Below the pieces are notes generated by a model. That model saw only the letters and a program-made list of their open reading frames with translations, was not told the origin of the DNA and ran no database searches. Below, piece after piece: positions 22,398 through 35,884 of a DNA stretch of 62,000 nt (position 1 is the stretch's first letter; each line of letters starts with the position of its first letter). A program made the translations under genes and the position numbers. This stretch comes from Symsagittifera roscoffensis (Eukaryota; Xenacoelomorpha; Acoela; Convolutidae): assembly GCF_963678635.1 (NCBI RefSeq), contig NC_087064.1:14437802-14499801 (forward strand). Reading direction: 5' to 3'.

Positions 22398-23945
22398 CTA
22401 TAAAAAAGACTGATTTGTTATGTTAAACATGAGATTTCAAGACGCAATCAAAAATTTAATGTTTCAACATGAAACAAGACGTTTATGAAACACGAGGTTT
22501 CATAAATGAAGCAAGATATTAAAGCAAGACTTCAATTTGAAGTTTGTAACAAAAACCCAAAAATTACCTGGAGGTCAATTAATTACAAACCTTTTGAGTT
22601 TTGAGCTTCGTTTTCTCTATCATCGAGTATCAAGACTTTTACCCGTTTCCGAATTTTCTCGGATAAAAATAGATTAAATTGAGAAAATAATGCCAAATAA
22701 TTGCAAGCGGAAAATTGGAATAAACAAATGTTGACTAGGTTTTCCAGAAAAACATTTCAGCAAAATGTATTGATCACAAATTTTTTTTATAGAATTATTT
22801 ATAAAAGCATAAATTTACTGAAGCTAATTTTTTTTGAGATCCGTTATTTTAGCAGAAGTGCTTGGAAACACAAATCTAATTGATATAAAAATATTATTTT
22901 TTTTATAGAAAAAAAAAGTGTTACATAAATTGAAAACTTGAAACTTATACCATTCGGTCAAACAAAAATTCATGATGTTGCCACTTGAGATTTACACCAT
23001 TTGGTATATCTTCAAAAAAAACTATATTTTGAAAAAGCAACCAAATTAGATGGTCTATTTAATGTCATAAAAATTGAAAATAAAGATGAAAAAACAATTA
23101 ATTGAAAAGTAATCTGCAATAAATATCAACGCACAAGCAAAATGATTTTCTTATTGCAATGTTTTGAGCTTTTGTTTCAAAAAAAAGTGTGCTGAAGTTA
23201 TTCATTGTCTATTATAAATTTTATTGTAGTTACAGAAAAAGATCGAATTTTTGTGCCTTATATAGAAAATTTTTCTGTTTCGATGATGTTGAGAAAGAAG
23301 TTGATACTATCCGATTATATGGAGAAATTTATAGATTTTTGCAATATATATATATATTGGTTGGTTGTGTAACATATCGAAAAAAAAAGGTTTCAAAAGT
23401 AGTTTAATTGTTTGGCACAAGTTGAAAACACTCCAATAGAATCTTTTGAAAGGTAGTCTGTTTTTTCTAGCATTGACAAAACTGAGATTATAATTGTTTT
23501 CAAGTGTTACTTTTCGAAGTTTTCTACTGCTAGAAAATAGATTGTTTGTATTTCAACTAGACACTAAATTGATACTGCGGGATTTTAACACTTTTTAGAG
23601 AAGTCAATCAAATATTTTTGAAAAATTTGCTGCTTATAATCTGAATGTGTAAAAACCTGACGTTTTTGTCTAAATTAACTTTACATTGTTTATTTAACAA
23701 CAAAAAGAGTTAATGCTTTGAAATGATACTTTTTGAAAACCCAAATAAACTTACAAGTCTCAGAATCTCATTTTATTAATAAATTTTTTCGCAAAAATTA
23801 TCATATGTTTGTTGTTTTTTCCTTCCGTATTAGAATGAGCTGACGTCACTCTAAGACATAATTGTTTTGCCAGCTAAACGTTTGAGCAAGCAATTATTTT
23901 ATGACAATTTTATAAACTTATGAAAGTTTAAATTGAAAACTTAAG

Positions 23946-24009
<64 letters not shown>

Positions 24010-24885
24010 CAGAAAAAGGGCACTACTGACAAGAAAAACTATCAAAGAAAAATTTGTGAAAAATTTACGATACTGAGTTTTAGAATATAACCACCTGAAA
24101 TCCAAAAATGTCCTCTGAAAGTTTTGGAATAAAATACTCTGAATACTTGAATACTAAAATACTCTGAAGACTCTCAATTAAAATTTTGATGTTTTGTGAA
24201 TAAAATCTCAATAAACCTCAGTAATTATAATCGCATTTCATTAAAAATGTTAAAGTACCTTCATGAAGGTAAGTTTCAAACGCAAGATGACTGGTTCTTA
24301 ATTGTTAACGCTACTTGGACAAAAATTATCAAAACACAGCTGGATTTTAAACTATTTAAAGATTTAAAAAAACAAAAGGTTGCTTGAAGAGTTTATTTGT
24401 TTCTGTTGGTTTGTTGATTCTATTTTTATTAGATATAAGAACAACAATTCATTTGATGCAATTAAATGGAAAGTTTTTCCTTTGAACTTGAGCTTGATAA
24501 TCCGCCAAGGCAAACATTCATTTGTAAAAAGCATGAAAAGTAAAGTTTTTAAACTTTCGCATATGGCATTGTGTGTAACTTGATGAGTTTTTTTTGCTTT
24601 ATTCCTTGATGCATGCTCCGTTCGTGAGATTATGTTTCTAAAAATTCTTCCACTAGTCCAATTGCTCATTAATAATATGCTGAACCTTCTAACCTAGGGC
24701 AATCGTTTCCTCTAAAATCTGACAAATCGCATTATCGCCGAAGAGTGAGTGAAGCATTGTCAACTAAGCGACCGCGAGACCTTTGCCTCTAAGCTAAGGT
24801 TGCATATCACGCTTGAAGTTTTGTCTGCTGGCGGTGTGTTTGATAATCAATCTTTGACATATGAGATGTAAAACTTTGATCCAAA
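22398..24885. other. Non-coding, AT-rich, with a long TA run
   Basis: Apart from the TA microsatellite at 23,948-24,003, I see no convincing gene. A minus-strand frame at 24,364-24,669 is open for about 100 codons but has no splice or family support. Confidence 0.45.
23948..24003. repeat. (TA)n microsatellite
   Basis: An uninterrupted AT/TA run of about 56 bases; a shorter one lies at about 23,345-23,357. Confidence 0.95.
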
Positions 24886-25900
24886 CAAGACTGCTCCTAT
24901 CAAGGCGAAGCCCTGAATGTTCGGACTGCCTTTTAAGGTTTATGGAGTAGTAATAACAATAAAAAATTAAATGTAATAAATTAAAACGATATTTTTTTCT
25001 AAAATTTGAGATTTTGTGTGAAAATCATCCCCCACCCGCCATTTTTTGTAAAAATCATCCCCCCACACGCCATATAAACATTCAGAGCGAATCCGACTGC
25101 CTTTTAAGGTTTATAGAGCAGTAAAAACATTTAAAAATTAAATGTAAAAAAATAAAATGAACTTTTTGTAAAATTTGAAAGTTTTTGGGAAAACCATCCC
25201 ACCACACGCCATATAAAGTACAAAAGGATAGATTTCGCTCCTTGTAACAAATCAAGGATCTTGTTAACTATTCCCCCCGCCCCCCCCCCCCCCCCCAGAA
25301 ATTCGATTTTCAGAAATTCATTTTTGGCGGCCGCATTTTCAATAGCTTCAAACAGTTTTCAGAAAATACATATATTTAAAAATTTTACGTGGGTATTATC
25401 TAAATAGTGAGTAACACAAATATGAACGCGCAAAAATGAAAACCCACTTAATTGTTAACATTTTTGATATGCATATTTTACACAGAAATGATTGTCAAAA
25501 ATAACACATGCATAGGAGGGGGATAGTTAACAAGGTCCAAAAGGGGGGGAATAGTTAAAAAAATCCCAAATCGATTATGGCAAGTTAGCTTCTTTCAATC
25601 AATTTGGAACCATTTCATAGATGGATTAAATCTCAGATTACGCGTTAATAGCCTGAAATATATCGCGCATTACTTGTCCCAAATTGGACAAAATGGCAAT
25701 CTTCAAACCCCCATAACTTTGCTAAAAAAAGTTACAGGTAAAATATCTTTTCAAATTTAAGCTCAGGACAACAATACCTTTTGAATGATTTAAAAAATTC
25801 TGTCCAAAATGGCTAGTTAAAAAGTCGAAATTTTTCTGAAGAAAAAAACCCACCCCGAGAACTAATATTCCGTTACTTTCGTTACGGAAGTCGGAAAAAT
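24886..25900 (-). repeat. Repeat family R, copy 5, split by a MITE and partly duplicated
   Basis: It begins GACTGCTCCTATCAAGGCG and repeats the CATCCCC..CACACGCCATATAAA block three times (near 25,020, 25,060 and 25,195). It is interrupted at 25,256-25,566 and resumes at CGATTATGGCAAG to end near 25,890 in GGAAGTCGGAAAAA. Confidence 0.7.
25256..25566. mobile_element. 311-bp MITE, third family, inserted in repeat R
   Basis: The left end is GGATCTTGTTAACTATTCCC and the right end the complement of GGATTTTTTTAACTATTCCC. Flanking duplications are CAAATCAA (25,248-25,255) and CAAATCGA (25,567-25,574), 7 of 8 identical. Other R copies show the unoccupied site (CAAATCAATT), which confirms the insertion. 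A second right-end copy lies internally at about 25,516-25,538. Long C runs lie inside the left end. Confidence 0.8.
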
Positions 25901-26206
25901 TAGAATCAAAATAAATTAAATTATTCTGGGAGAAACAGATACATATACAATTTGTAACGGACAAGTATCACGCACGAGCGCTAAAAGTTGATGAACCGAG
26001 ACTCTGGAAAACCATAAACACAAGGAATATAACCCTAACACTTATGCAGAAATGATTTCATGAAATTCGGAAATGTTTATGAGGAAACAGTTTCATAAGT
26101 ATATCCGTATTTATTGATTTCGTTTATTTTTAAATGTTTTTAAAATTTCAGGTAGAGGATTAAAAGTCATTTGTAATCCTGTGGCTGAACCACTTGTCCA
26201 ATCAAT

Positions 26207-26244
26207 TTGTTCTAACTAGTTGTAAATTTTTGCTGTTAGAACAA
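26207..26244. repeat. 10-bp inverted repeat
   Basis: TTGTTCTAAC at 26,207-26,216 pairs with GTTAGAACAA at 26,235-26,244. No other signal is attached. Confidence 0.5.
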
Positions 26245-29179
26245 TTTCTAGTCGCAACTTTTCTACTTGTTCTTACTAGTTCTAAATAGTTATGGCTTTT
26301 TGATAAATATTTTTTGATAAATACTTTCCTACGCACTAATTTTTGTTGAGAGAAAATTTCATAAGCTGATCAAAAAAATTTTAATTTTGTATTCAACAAA
26401 ATTTGCATCACGGGATTCGAATTTGGTTTGAAAAATATGGCTCCTAATATGCGTTTTTAAATAAAACTCTTTGCAAAACACTTTTGATAAACAATTATAG
26501 GAAACTATATGAATTAACAGGCAGGCTTGGCTTATCTATTTTTGATAGTTTTTGATAAAAAGCTTTTTGACAAGTAACTTTTGACAAATGGTTTTTTATG
26601 TATAATTTTTAGTAACATTTTTTTATGCCTCGTAAATTTGAAAAAAATGGTTAGAATGATTATTTTTGGCTATAAATAAATAAAAATTGTACCATTTTCT
26701 CTAAATTACAAAAAACTGGGTCTCAAATTTTTTGAAAAAATGGCTTGTATATTAATCAAAAATTGATTCTTTTTTTAGATTATAAAAATTTGACCTAAAA
26801 CTTGAACATTTGATTGCTATATTTTGCTCTATACATCAATTTCTTCAGCTACTGATTCTCTATTTTTTTAAATCTATCAGATATATTTTGCAAATTCTGA
26901 AATTTTCTGCCTGCGTTAAAATGGAACCCGATTTAAAACAGTCATCACAGATCAATCAAAAATCTTTGGTGTAGGTTTTGCAAACTCAGTGAGGGATAAA
27001 ACGGCCCATCAGTTGAAAGCAAGCATAAGCTGAACATGCAAATAATCAGAGTTTTGTAAATACTTGCCTCAAGCATTATAGTGGATAAATTTTTGGTAAA
27101 AATTCGGAAGATAAAAATAAAGAAGTATATGAATAGCTATTGCTGATTATAAGCTCCAATTGACTTCATTTGAAATCATTCACAGGAAAAAAAATCTAAT
27201 TGAGAGGTATTCCCACTAGACCAAAAAGCGGAGAAATAAAGCAAATCTTCATCAGAACGAATTAGCCTAGTTTGATTAACCTTGTAAGAATGTAACATTA
27301 AGAGGATGTAAGAGTTTGCTCGACCAAAGCTCTCAATTAGAGCCGGAACAGGTGAATAAAATTGGTTTAAAAAAGTTGATCTTTAATTCGAATGGGGCTG
27401 CACTCGAGGTGTGACGCAATTTTTAGCTCTTCATTTTTGAAACTTCTTTCGTTTTTTTTTTCACGTTTTACTCTCACCATTTGGAAATTTTGTAGTCACC
27501 TCTGATTATATTGACCGTTTTTTTTTCTGTGAATTTACCTCTCCTAAACAAAAGCATGCTGTGTTTGATAACATTTGTCTAACAAAACTAGAACGACCCA
27601 CTTTTTCATCTCTCTTCACTTAAAGTTGCCTAGTTTTTACGCTTTTTCAAAAAATATGTTCTTTTTTTATGACTGATTGTATTACTAATTATGAAGCATC
27701 ATTTAAAAAGGACTGGTGTCATTAAACCCTTCCTACCAACTTCACAACCCCTTTACACATCAAAAACACCTCAACTTATAAACTTCGAATTTATGTCCAA
27801 TTGCATAGAAAATAAATTCTGCAAACTGTTTAAAATTTTCAAGCGGTAGTTCTTTCGAAATCTAACTTTCCTGGATAAAAGTTTGCTTTCTCTACTTGTA
27901 CAAAAATGTAGAAGAAATTTCCTTCTTCTTCTATGCAAAGTGTTCTTGATGGAAAAAAAAAACAGAAATGAAATTTGGAATCAAACTACCGTATTAAATG
28001 CGGTTTTTCTAAATGGCAATGGACTCTAGGGAACTCGCTTAAAAGTAAATGTTTGAAGCCCAAATGTGATCAAGACAGATGCATCAACAAAGTCTTCACA
28101 ATTCAACTGGAAAAAGGATGGTAATTGAAATGGACACGCCGAGAAAAAAATGTCTGCATAAAAGCAGAGGGGGATCTGCATTTTTGGACGTAAAATATGC
28201 AAAATAATTGCTTTCACGAGGGCTTGAAATGTAATTTACAATCTCCCTTCTAAACTTGAAAAATCGCGTGTTTCCGACGCGTGATATCTTTCATAAGGAA
28301 TAAGAACTAAGTAAAAATAAGTAAAATAAAGGTGGCGCCTGTAAGAATAATTTAGGGAGGATATTGTAAAATAATACCATTTCTGAGGTGATAGCAGAGG
28401 TAAACACTCTCTTAATCCGCGACTGGGTCTGGTCTAGCCTGGCACATAGACATGTATAACCCGATAATTTGATATAGACATTTTTGCCCACAAATATCAC
28501 TCAGATAAGTCCAGTAATGGGAGCGGAGCGAAGTGTGTTTATGGGCCGAAGCGGGCCGCTAAATTGGACAGTGCGACATGCACGTTTCCGTCGCAGTTTC
28601 AAGCATTCAACTTGAAAAACTGATGTGAACGCGGGCGGTTGAGAAGGGTGTCTGATTTTGAATATTTTTTTTCTGGTTGCCATAGAAAATTGAAAAGCGA
28701 CATACAATTGGTTAAGTTTCACCAAAAGTTTTCATGATTGTGTTACATTGAATTGAGTATCACCACAATGGGTATCACCAGAACATATCATCCCTTGCGA
28801 AATTTAAAAAAATTCTGAAATCACTCAAACAATGACTGATGTAATTCATTAACGACCAAATAAAAATGTAATAACTGGCGAATGATTGAATGGAAAATGT
28901 TTGGAAAATGAGGGTGACTGACCCAAGCATTAAATTTAATAGACAATTGTGAGAGACGGTAAAGGAAACCAAGCAGTTTTAAGGCGCCCAATTGAAAGAA
29001 AACGATTAGTCGAATGCTGAATATAAATTTGTTACAGTCGTTAATCTTATTTTCGTTCGATTTGTGGGCATGCTAGTTGTGAAATAATTGTTCGAATATA
29101 ACCAAAAGGCATTCGTTTTGTTTGTTTTGCTCGTTATCAAGGTCATTGTCTAGAACAGACCCGTCTCCTTATTTTTAAG
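26245..29179. other. Non-coding; one GC-richer patch
   Basis: A GC-richer patch at about 28,500-28,640 holds open frames on both strands but no convincing splice pair. It may be a first exon, a CpG-rich control region or chance. Nothing else was seen. Confidence 0.4.
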
Positions 29180-29700
29180 CAAACAGATAGGAACTTCGTA
29201 TTCGTGTGTGTTTTAGTTTTTTTCTTTTTTTTCTGTTTTTTTTGTTTTCCAAGCAAAAGCAGCAACCACCAATAATTATTGGAGAGAGTTGTAAGATATA
29301 TCATATCAAAGCCCTTACCGGCGTGAATCAATAGACACTGAAAAGTTTCCAAAAAAATCCCAGTGTCGTGAAAAACCGGTTTGGATTTTTTGGTTTTTCG
29401 TCCTAATTCGAAAAAAGCGAACAAGCATGCTTACAATAGCTTATTGTATTTGTTTAAAAAGCTTACAATAGCTCAATTTAAAAAGTTAAAACTTGAGATC
29501 AAAAATTTCTAAAACTTTTGATTGTTTTTTTTTGTATTTCTAGTCGTTTTTCAACAAAAATTGTTTTTCAATCAATTTGCTTTATTTACTATGACCGTAG
29601 AAAACGCTTAATCTCTACTTTGTCGTTCAGATCCTTTTATCACACCACGCAGAACATATTAACACTAATTTGAAAAAAATATATATATTTTGTTGTAATT
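29180..29700 (+). repeat. Diverged dispersed repeat, copy 2
   Basis: Partner of about 16,535-17,400: the same ordered short blocks, with many indels between them. Confidence 0.5.
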
Positions 29701-30282
29701 TGATGTGTAATATTTTTTCGTTACATTATGACAGCGTTAAAATAGTTTGTCAAAACTAAAACTAAAATGTGGGAGGGGGATCAAACATATTAAGTCAAAG
29801 AGGAGAGTTTGGTTCGTTTTTTTTGTGTTTTTTAATTTTCTTTTATTATATTTTCAGATGGACCACTGGTTTAAATATTGAAAAGAGTTGTTTTTATATA
29901 CATTGCGCTTCCGTGTCAATTTTTCGTTTCTTGACAGTTTTTGTTACTTTTCAATAAAAATTGGTGCTGATGAGAGCAGGAGGAGGGTGCAAGTTTTTTG
30001 AAATTGATATTTGATATTAGATCAATTGATACTCGATACCTCTCTTTGTTGTGATCTACTTGATTCCAAATTTTTGATACACTGTCTCAAATTGTTTATA
30101 ACTGGCTAATAAAACAGTAATATTCACTCTCAGTATGTCTCACTTTCAAGGGCTCAAATAGTTTTAACAGAAAAATGACTTTTAGGACGACTTTATTTCA
30201 AAAAGAAATCTTTCAAATTACTCGAAAAACATGCACATGTTTACTTCTGGACATCTAATGAAAAAGAACTGCAAGAAAAATT

Positions 30283-30501
30283 GGCTCTTTTCCAGTTTCC
30301 CACCCTTTCAAAATACCGAGTATTATGTTTGTTTCACGTGTTATTACGGCTAAATGCGTGATGTTACGCTTTAAAGTATGAAGAACAAATCTGTTCAGAA
30401 TTGTCGATTTGTTCACCACGCAAAATTTCATTGCGTTAAGATTACGTTAAATAGACTTTTCAAAATTGAAATTTAAAGGGGGGGAGAACTGGAAAAGAGC
30501 C
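30283..30501. mobile_element. 219-bp MITE, second family, copy 2
   Basis: The left end is GGCTCTTTTCCAGTTTCC and the right end AACTGGAAAAGAGCC. The exact 8-bp repeat GAAAAATT flanks it at 30,275-30,282 and 30,502-30,509. It is the sister of 1,794-2,011. Confidence 0.88.
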
Positions 30502-31384
30502 GAAAAATTGGGCCCAGGGTTCTTAGTTTTTTTGTCCTTTTTGGCAGTAACTGGACCAAAAAATTGAAAAGATTCAATTGTTACAGGGCCAAATGGAAAA
30601 AAAATTAATTGAAAAAACACTTACAAAAAGCATTTTGGATGAACCGTATAAGAGAAGAGGTTAATCCACAGACATAACACTAAAGAGAGATTGATAAAAA
30701 TAATTAGCAATGGGGACAGGTCAGTTTTTTATTTAACTCTTTTTTGTCCAATGGTTCTCAAATAGATCTCTTACTGCTAATTTTGGATTGTCAATCTTTG
30801 GATTTTTTGACTCTCCTTAGCCGCATTTTATAGGTCATGATAGACTCAACTTCAGTTTATCTTAACTTATTATCTGCTTATATCGGATGGATCCAATTCT
30901 TTTTCGTTCAACTCTCAACTTTGTTCAACAAGCGCCGGTTCTTTTTTAAAGTTAGCTGCCGTCAGAACATACCTTTATAATAGTAAAATCGAAGCCATAG
31001 CATTTAAACAAACCGGCGAAATATGTTTTAAAATATAATGAAAAATATATAGAACCTGTCAATCGAATCTTTATAGTCGATCAGTTGATACTTGATATCG
31101 CTTGATAGGGTTCTATTTAAAAGCTCAAAAAAATGAAACTGTAAACTCAGTCTTCGGTAATAACTATACTAACTTAAAGTTCAAAATGTGTTTTCAATTT
31201 TAGTGCTCTGGTTTCAGTAATGTTCAGTAGAGGAAGCCTTAATTAAAAGTTCATTTTCAATGAGTTTAGTTTTGGCCAGTTAATGGAAATGGGCAGAAAA
31301 GGAAACGTAGAAGTCAAGCGACAGCATTTTTTGTCCTTTTGTCTCCTTCTTTGTACAAAAAACTAAATCGACAAAAAAGCTTAT

Positions 31385-31965
31385 TATACAATTCTATATA
31401 ATTTTTAAAATGCGTGTCATACATTTTCATACAATTCTATAGAATGAAAAACATTGTATGAAAACACATGATCAGAATTGTTTCTGTAAAGTGGAACTGT
31501 ATGATAAGCAACTTTTCCATTCTATGGGGTTGTATGATAAGTATTTTTAGATTGTAATTTTCTTGTGTTTAGCTTTATATTTGAGCTTCGCCCTAAACAC
31601 AAATACCAAAAGTTTTCGCAAATGAGAAAAGCAACAAGTTAAACAGCATTTGAATAAAAATTCAGACGTTGAAAATCGAGACCTTTTTATTTGTTAGATT
31701 TGGTTTATATCTTATCATCTATAATTGAAAAGTACAAACTCTGCCATCACAGAGAACCTTCAATGTGACCGTTGATTTTTTAAAGTATAAAAACGGTGCG
31801 TGGACTACGTTATACGCAAAATGAGAACCAAAAAAATCCTCAGATTTGAGTTTTTTCTATAGAAAAAATGCTTGTCATAAAATTTTCATAAATGGAAGTT
31901 GTATGAAAAGCATTTTTCCATAGAGCCGATGCATGGAATTGTATGATAAGCATTTTTGTTGTATG
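31385..31965. repeat. Scattered TGTATGATAAGCATTTTT motif repeats
   Basis: Related phrases (TTGTATGATAAG, CATTTTTCCAT, TCTATGG) recur at about 31,420-31,560 and 31,860-31,965. They are a diverged repeat or nested palindromic units without coding capacity. Confidence 0.4.
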
Positions 31966-32719
31966 GGGGTCAACCCGGGTATTTGTACGCTTTTGATGAA
32001 GAAAATTATCAGAGAAAGTATAACATTCATAGCGTAATTCAATTTTGTGACCCGGATAAGAGTCGTCTGAAAACAGGCATAACTTGTCTAATGACAGGTT
32101 TCTAATAGCATAATCTTCCAGACAGGTTTCATCTATATATATTTTTTTTATAAAAACTAATTTTGCGAATGTGAACCTATTCTGGAAACCAAATTAGTGT
32201 TTATTAATATCCCACGGGAGAGGTCTTTCTTAAAAGGAGTCCTGAGAAAATTACTTTAAATTTAATTAGGAACTACTCTTGGTTGTTTGCAGAAAATTTA
32301 GGGACTGCACTCAAAATAGAAGGCAGGAAATCTTTCTTAGCTTACCCTGACAGCAGGTGACATGGTACTAGCAAACTGGTTCTGTGTCAAATGCATGTGT
32401 CTTGTTCATGAAACAAATACAGAGCTGATTTAATTTATCCGGACAAAAAAAAAACTAACAAATTTTGAAAATTAAAACGCGTCTTTTTGCATCAGGATTA
32501 AGTTTAGAGAAAAAATGAAGAGGACTGAAAGTGCCCAAAATTTTAACAGAACTGAAACGGTGCAATTCGGGCTCAGATTTTGCCAAAAAACCGATCATGT
32601 TTGTTAGCCTTTTTTCTATTAGTCAAAAGTTACGCAAAAACTTTCTAAAAACCAACTATATCAAGTAAGTCTCTTATTTAACCCAACCTTTGCTGAAAGG
32701 GTATAAAATTTGAACGCGC

Positions 32720-32875
32720 CCTTTTAAAATTGTTTTCAAATGAAAAATGGGTATCTTTTATGGTAAGAATGACATTTTGACTATTGAACATTGGATCGAG
32801 CCGTTTTAAAATTGTTTTTAAATGAAAAATGGATATTTTTTTATGGTAAGATTGATATTTTGACTATCAAACAAA
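32720..32875 (+). repeat. Diverged tandem duplication of 82 bp
   Basis: Two adjacent copies share TTTTAAAATTG, AATGAAAAATGG and ATTTTGACTAT at an 82-bp offset (32,722 and 32,804). A more distant relative appears near 36,900. Confidence 0.6.
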
Positions 32876-33937
32876 AATGCGTTCTATTATGCAAGTCTTA
32901 TGCCCTTCTTCATTCTTAACCCATTATGGGTAACAACAGAGGCTCACTTTTATATTGTTTTGTCTGCAGTTGAAACAATAGTTTTAGCTTAAATTTTGAT
33001 CGATCAAAAAGCGAGAAATGTCAATTTTGGTTTTGGTTAAAATTTTGAGCCTAATTTTTGCAAAATGAATTGCATAACATAATCGCTCTTAAAATAATTT
33101 TCAAAACTTTTGCCTCTATCAACTTTTGTCTTAAGTCAACACATTAGAGTTTAAATTTTCATGTTTTGTTCGTTTCGCATAATTTGAGTAAGCACTGTAG
33201 AAAAAACTTATCAAGTACTTTAAGCCGTGTCCAGGCAACTAACTTTTGACCAACTGAAATATTAAGAAAATGAATTTTTATCCAAAACTCAACGGAATCA
33301 GTTGACAGCGAATAGCTGAAATATATTTAAAAAAATAAACTTAAAATTTTATCAAATATGAACAACATGTGTTTCTTTGCGTAAGTATGTTACTTTTAAA
33401 CTGTACAATTTGTTAGACTGGAGGCGTGATTTCTTGGAAAAAAAAATTAAAAAGCTTCAATATTCAGTTCTCTGAAATAACGTGAAAAAATATCTGCAAG
33501 ATATAGAAAAAGATAAGCTCCTAACAGAAATGCTATAGCAAGGCGTAATTGAGAACACAAGACAAGACAATTAGTCGAGACATCTTTAAAGACAATTACC
33601 AGAGGGTTCCCGCAGTAATAATAAGTTTTTTTTTCTAACAAAAACTGTAAATTCTTTTTCATTATAAACGTTCGAACTCGAAATTTTGCTAAGGCAAGGC
33701 TATATCACAGAAAAACTTTATTTAAAGCAATTAATTTTGATGCAAAAAACTCACATATCAGTTATACTTATAGATTATTTTGATTCCCTTAGTCATCACA
33801 AAAAGCCAATTGAAAAACATGCCTCTTAACATTTTTAGTTAGGAAAACCTAAAACTAAAAAATATATTATCCCTACAAAATGAATATATACAACAAGTAT
33901 ATAAAAGTCTATTTAAATGATACAATTTGACTTTGTG

Positions 33938-34098
33938 GACCAAGTTAACACCCTGCCCCCCAAACACGTTTAGGGGTGAGGATGTTAACATGGTTCTAAG
34001 TAGGAATTTTCAGCCAATCAGAATTGAGCTTTTAACACGCAGCGCTTAGTAAGTTTGTTTATATATTGAACGCTGGGGTGGAGGATCTCAACGTGGTC
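33938..34098. mobile_element. Possible relative of the third MITE family
   Basis: The left GACCAAGTTAACACC and right complement GACCACGTTGAGATCC form an imperfect inverted repeat resembling the GGACCTTGTTAAC ends of 25,256-25,566, with similar C/G runs. No target duplication was found. Confidence 0.35.
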
Positions 34099-35459
34099 TA
34101 TTTGGGGGGTGGGGGATGTTCTTTTAATCCATTTTTGTTTCGAAACAAAACAAAATCTGTAAAAAAGATTTAAATTGGTTATTCATTGGTGAAAAATCAT
34201 TTGGGAGCTAAGCTTTTGTATCAAACTAACTCAATTTTAAATGGATCTAAATAAATTTTGTAGATTTTGTATTATTAATTGAGAAAATCGATTGCAATCC
34301 TTTTATTGTCAGTAGAGGTAAGGGTAAGGATGCTATCTTGAATGTTTCAAATAAAAATCATAAAAGACACCTGTTATTTTTAGCTGAAGAATAACCATAG
34401 AAACAATCTAGTAGTCGGAAAAATGTTTTTTTTTGCAGCGTTCAATCAGAAAAAAAATCTTTTTCAGGTAAAGAAAAAAAATTTCCGGTCATGTGCATTT
34501 TTATTTTGGCCAATTGATCAGTGTTTTAAATCTTTTTTTTTTGTTCAACGACTGTGATTTTATCTGTTTGAGTCCCATAATAGGCTAATGATTAGTTACC
34601 TTCTATTTATTCTAAGCTGATGTAGCAACCACATCTAGACATTGTTCTTATATGGAAAACAACTTTACATATGTTTTGTGTTCAGTTATCTTTATTTACT
34701 CCTGTATCAAACAACCAGTTGTTCTTCTGTAATTCGTTTTCAAAATGTTTCTTTCACACTTGCCAGTTGTTTAACGTACGTTTTCCAACTTTCGAAGAAA
34801 AAGAGTAATGTTTATGCTTGGGGTGGTTTTTAATTCGGTCAGTGTTTGACCTTACTATGCATTTTTGACAAAAATATTCTATATCATCTGAAAGACTTTG
34901 ATTTCCTGAGCTCATATGCTATAAACAACATCACTTATGATCTTTTTTTTGTAAAATTGTGTTGGTAATTGTTTGAGAATTTGGCTTATTTGACCCAACG
35001 CGCGATACATTGCCTCCTTAAACACGTCTAAGCATCGGATAAATTCGCTCCAAATACAAAAGAAACAAAGCAACAAACGATTCCTTCCCATGCTAAAAAC
35101 CTTTTCCCGAGAAAAGTTGTAATTAATTAAAAAGTGTGATGACAAGTTTTATGAGATATATTTGACACTGGATACATAGGATCCCCGTGGAACTCTCATC
35201 GCAAGTATAGAAGATTGATCCTTGGTGACCCCAGGGAAGTCGATCACCTTACTTCTAGTTGGGAGTACAAGAAAAAGGAATCGAGTTTATACCAGGATGA
35301 AGTAGTAGATTGAATTAGAGTGAAACTAGACAAATAAAGGTTTGCTATGATAGTTAAGCGATTGATACGATCAAACAAAAAGCAGTACCAGAGGCAATTG
35401 TCAGTCATGCGAGACCGGCACAACGACTAATTCAGCTAAATAATATGAATGAAAGGGAT

Positions 35460-35884
35460 AATAATTTGAAATTTTTTATGAAAATCATCCCCCCACACGC
35501 CATATAAAGTACAAAAAGATAGTTTTCGTTCCTTGTAACACATCAATTATGGCAAATACGCTTCGTTCAACCAATTTGGAACGACTTATAAGACGGATTA
35601 AAAATCCGCTTACGCGTTAATAGCGCGAATTATATCGCGCGTTAATTGTCCCAAATAGGTCAAAATGGCCAAAATGGCAATCTTTAAACCTTCATAACTT
35701 TACAAAAAATAATCACAGGTGAAATATCTTTTTAAATTTAAGCTCAGGGCAACAATACCTTTTGAATGATATAATAAAATTCCGTCAAAAATGGCTAGTT
35801 AAAAAGTCGAAATTTGTCTGAAGAAAAAAAAACCCAGCCCGAGCACAAATATTCCGTTACTTTCGTATCGAAAGTCGGAACAAT
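35460..35884 (-). repeat. Repeat family R, copy 6
   Basis: It runs from GAAAATCATCCCCCCACACG through ATCAATTATGGCAAATACG and GCGCGTTAATTGTCCC to the hairpin CTTTCG-TAT-CGAAAG and GTCGGAACAATAA. It is truncated at the CAGGGC end. Confidence 0.7.

Noticed and set aside
22592-22655. A further N-terminal PAC exon (open frame with KIRKRVKVLILDD)
   Set aside because: It ends in phase 1 at its only donor, which does not join the phase-0 start of 22,397-22,355.
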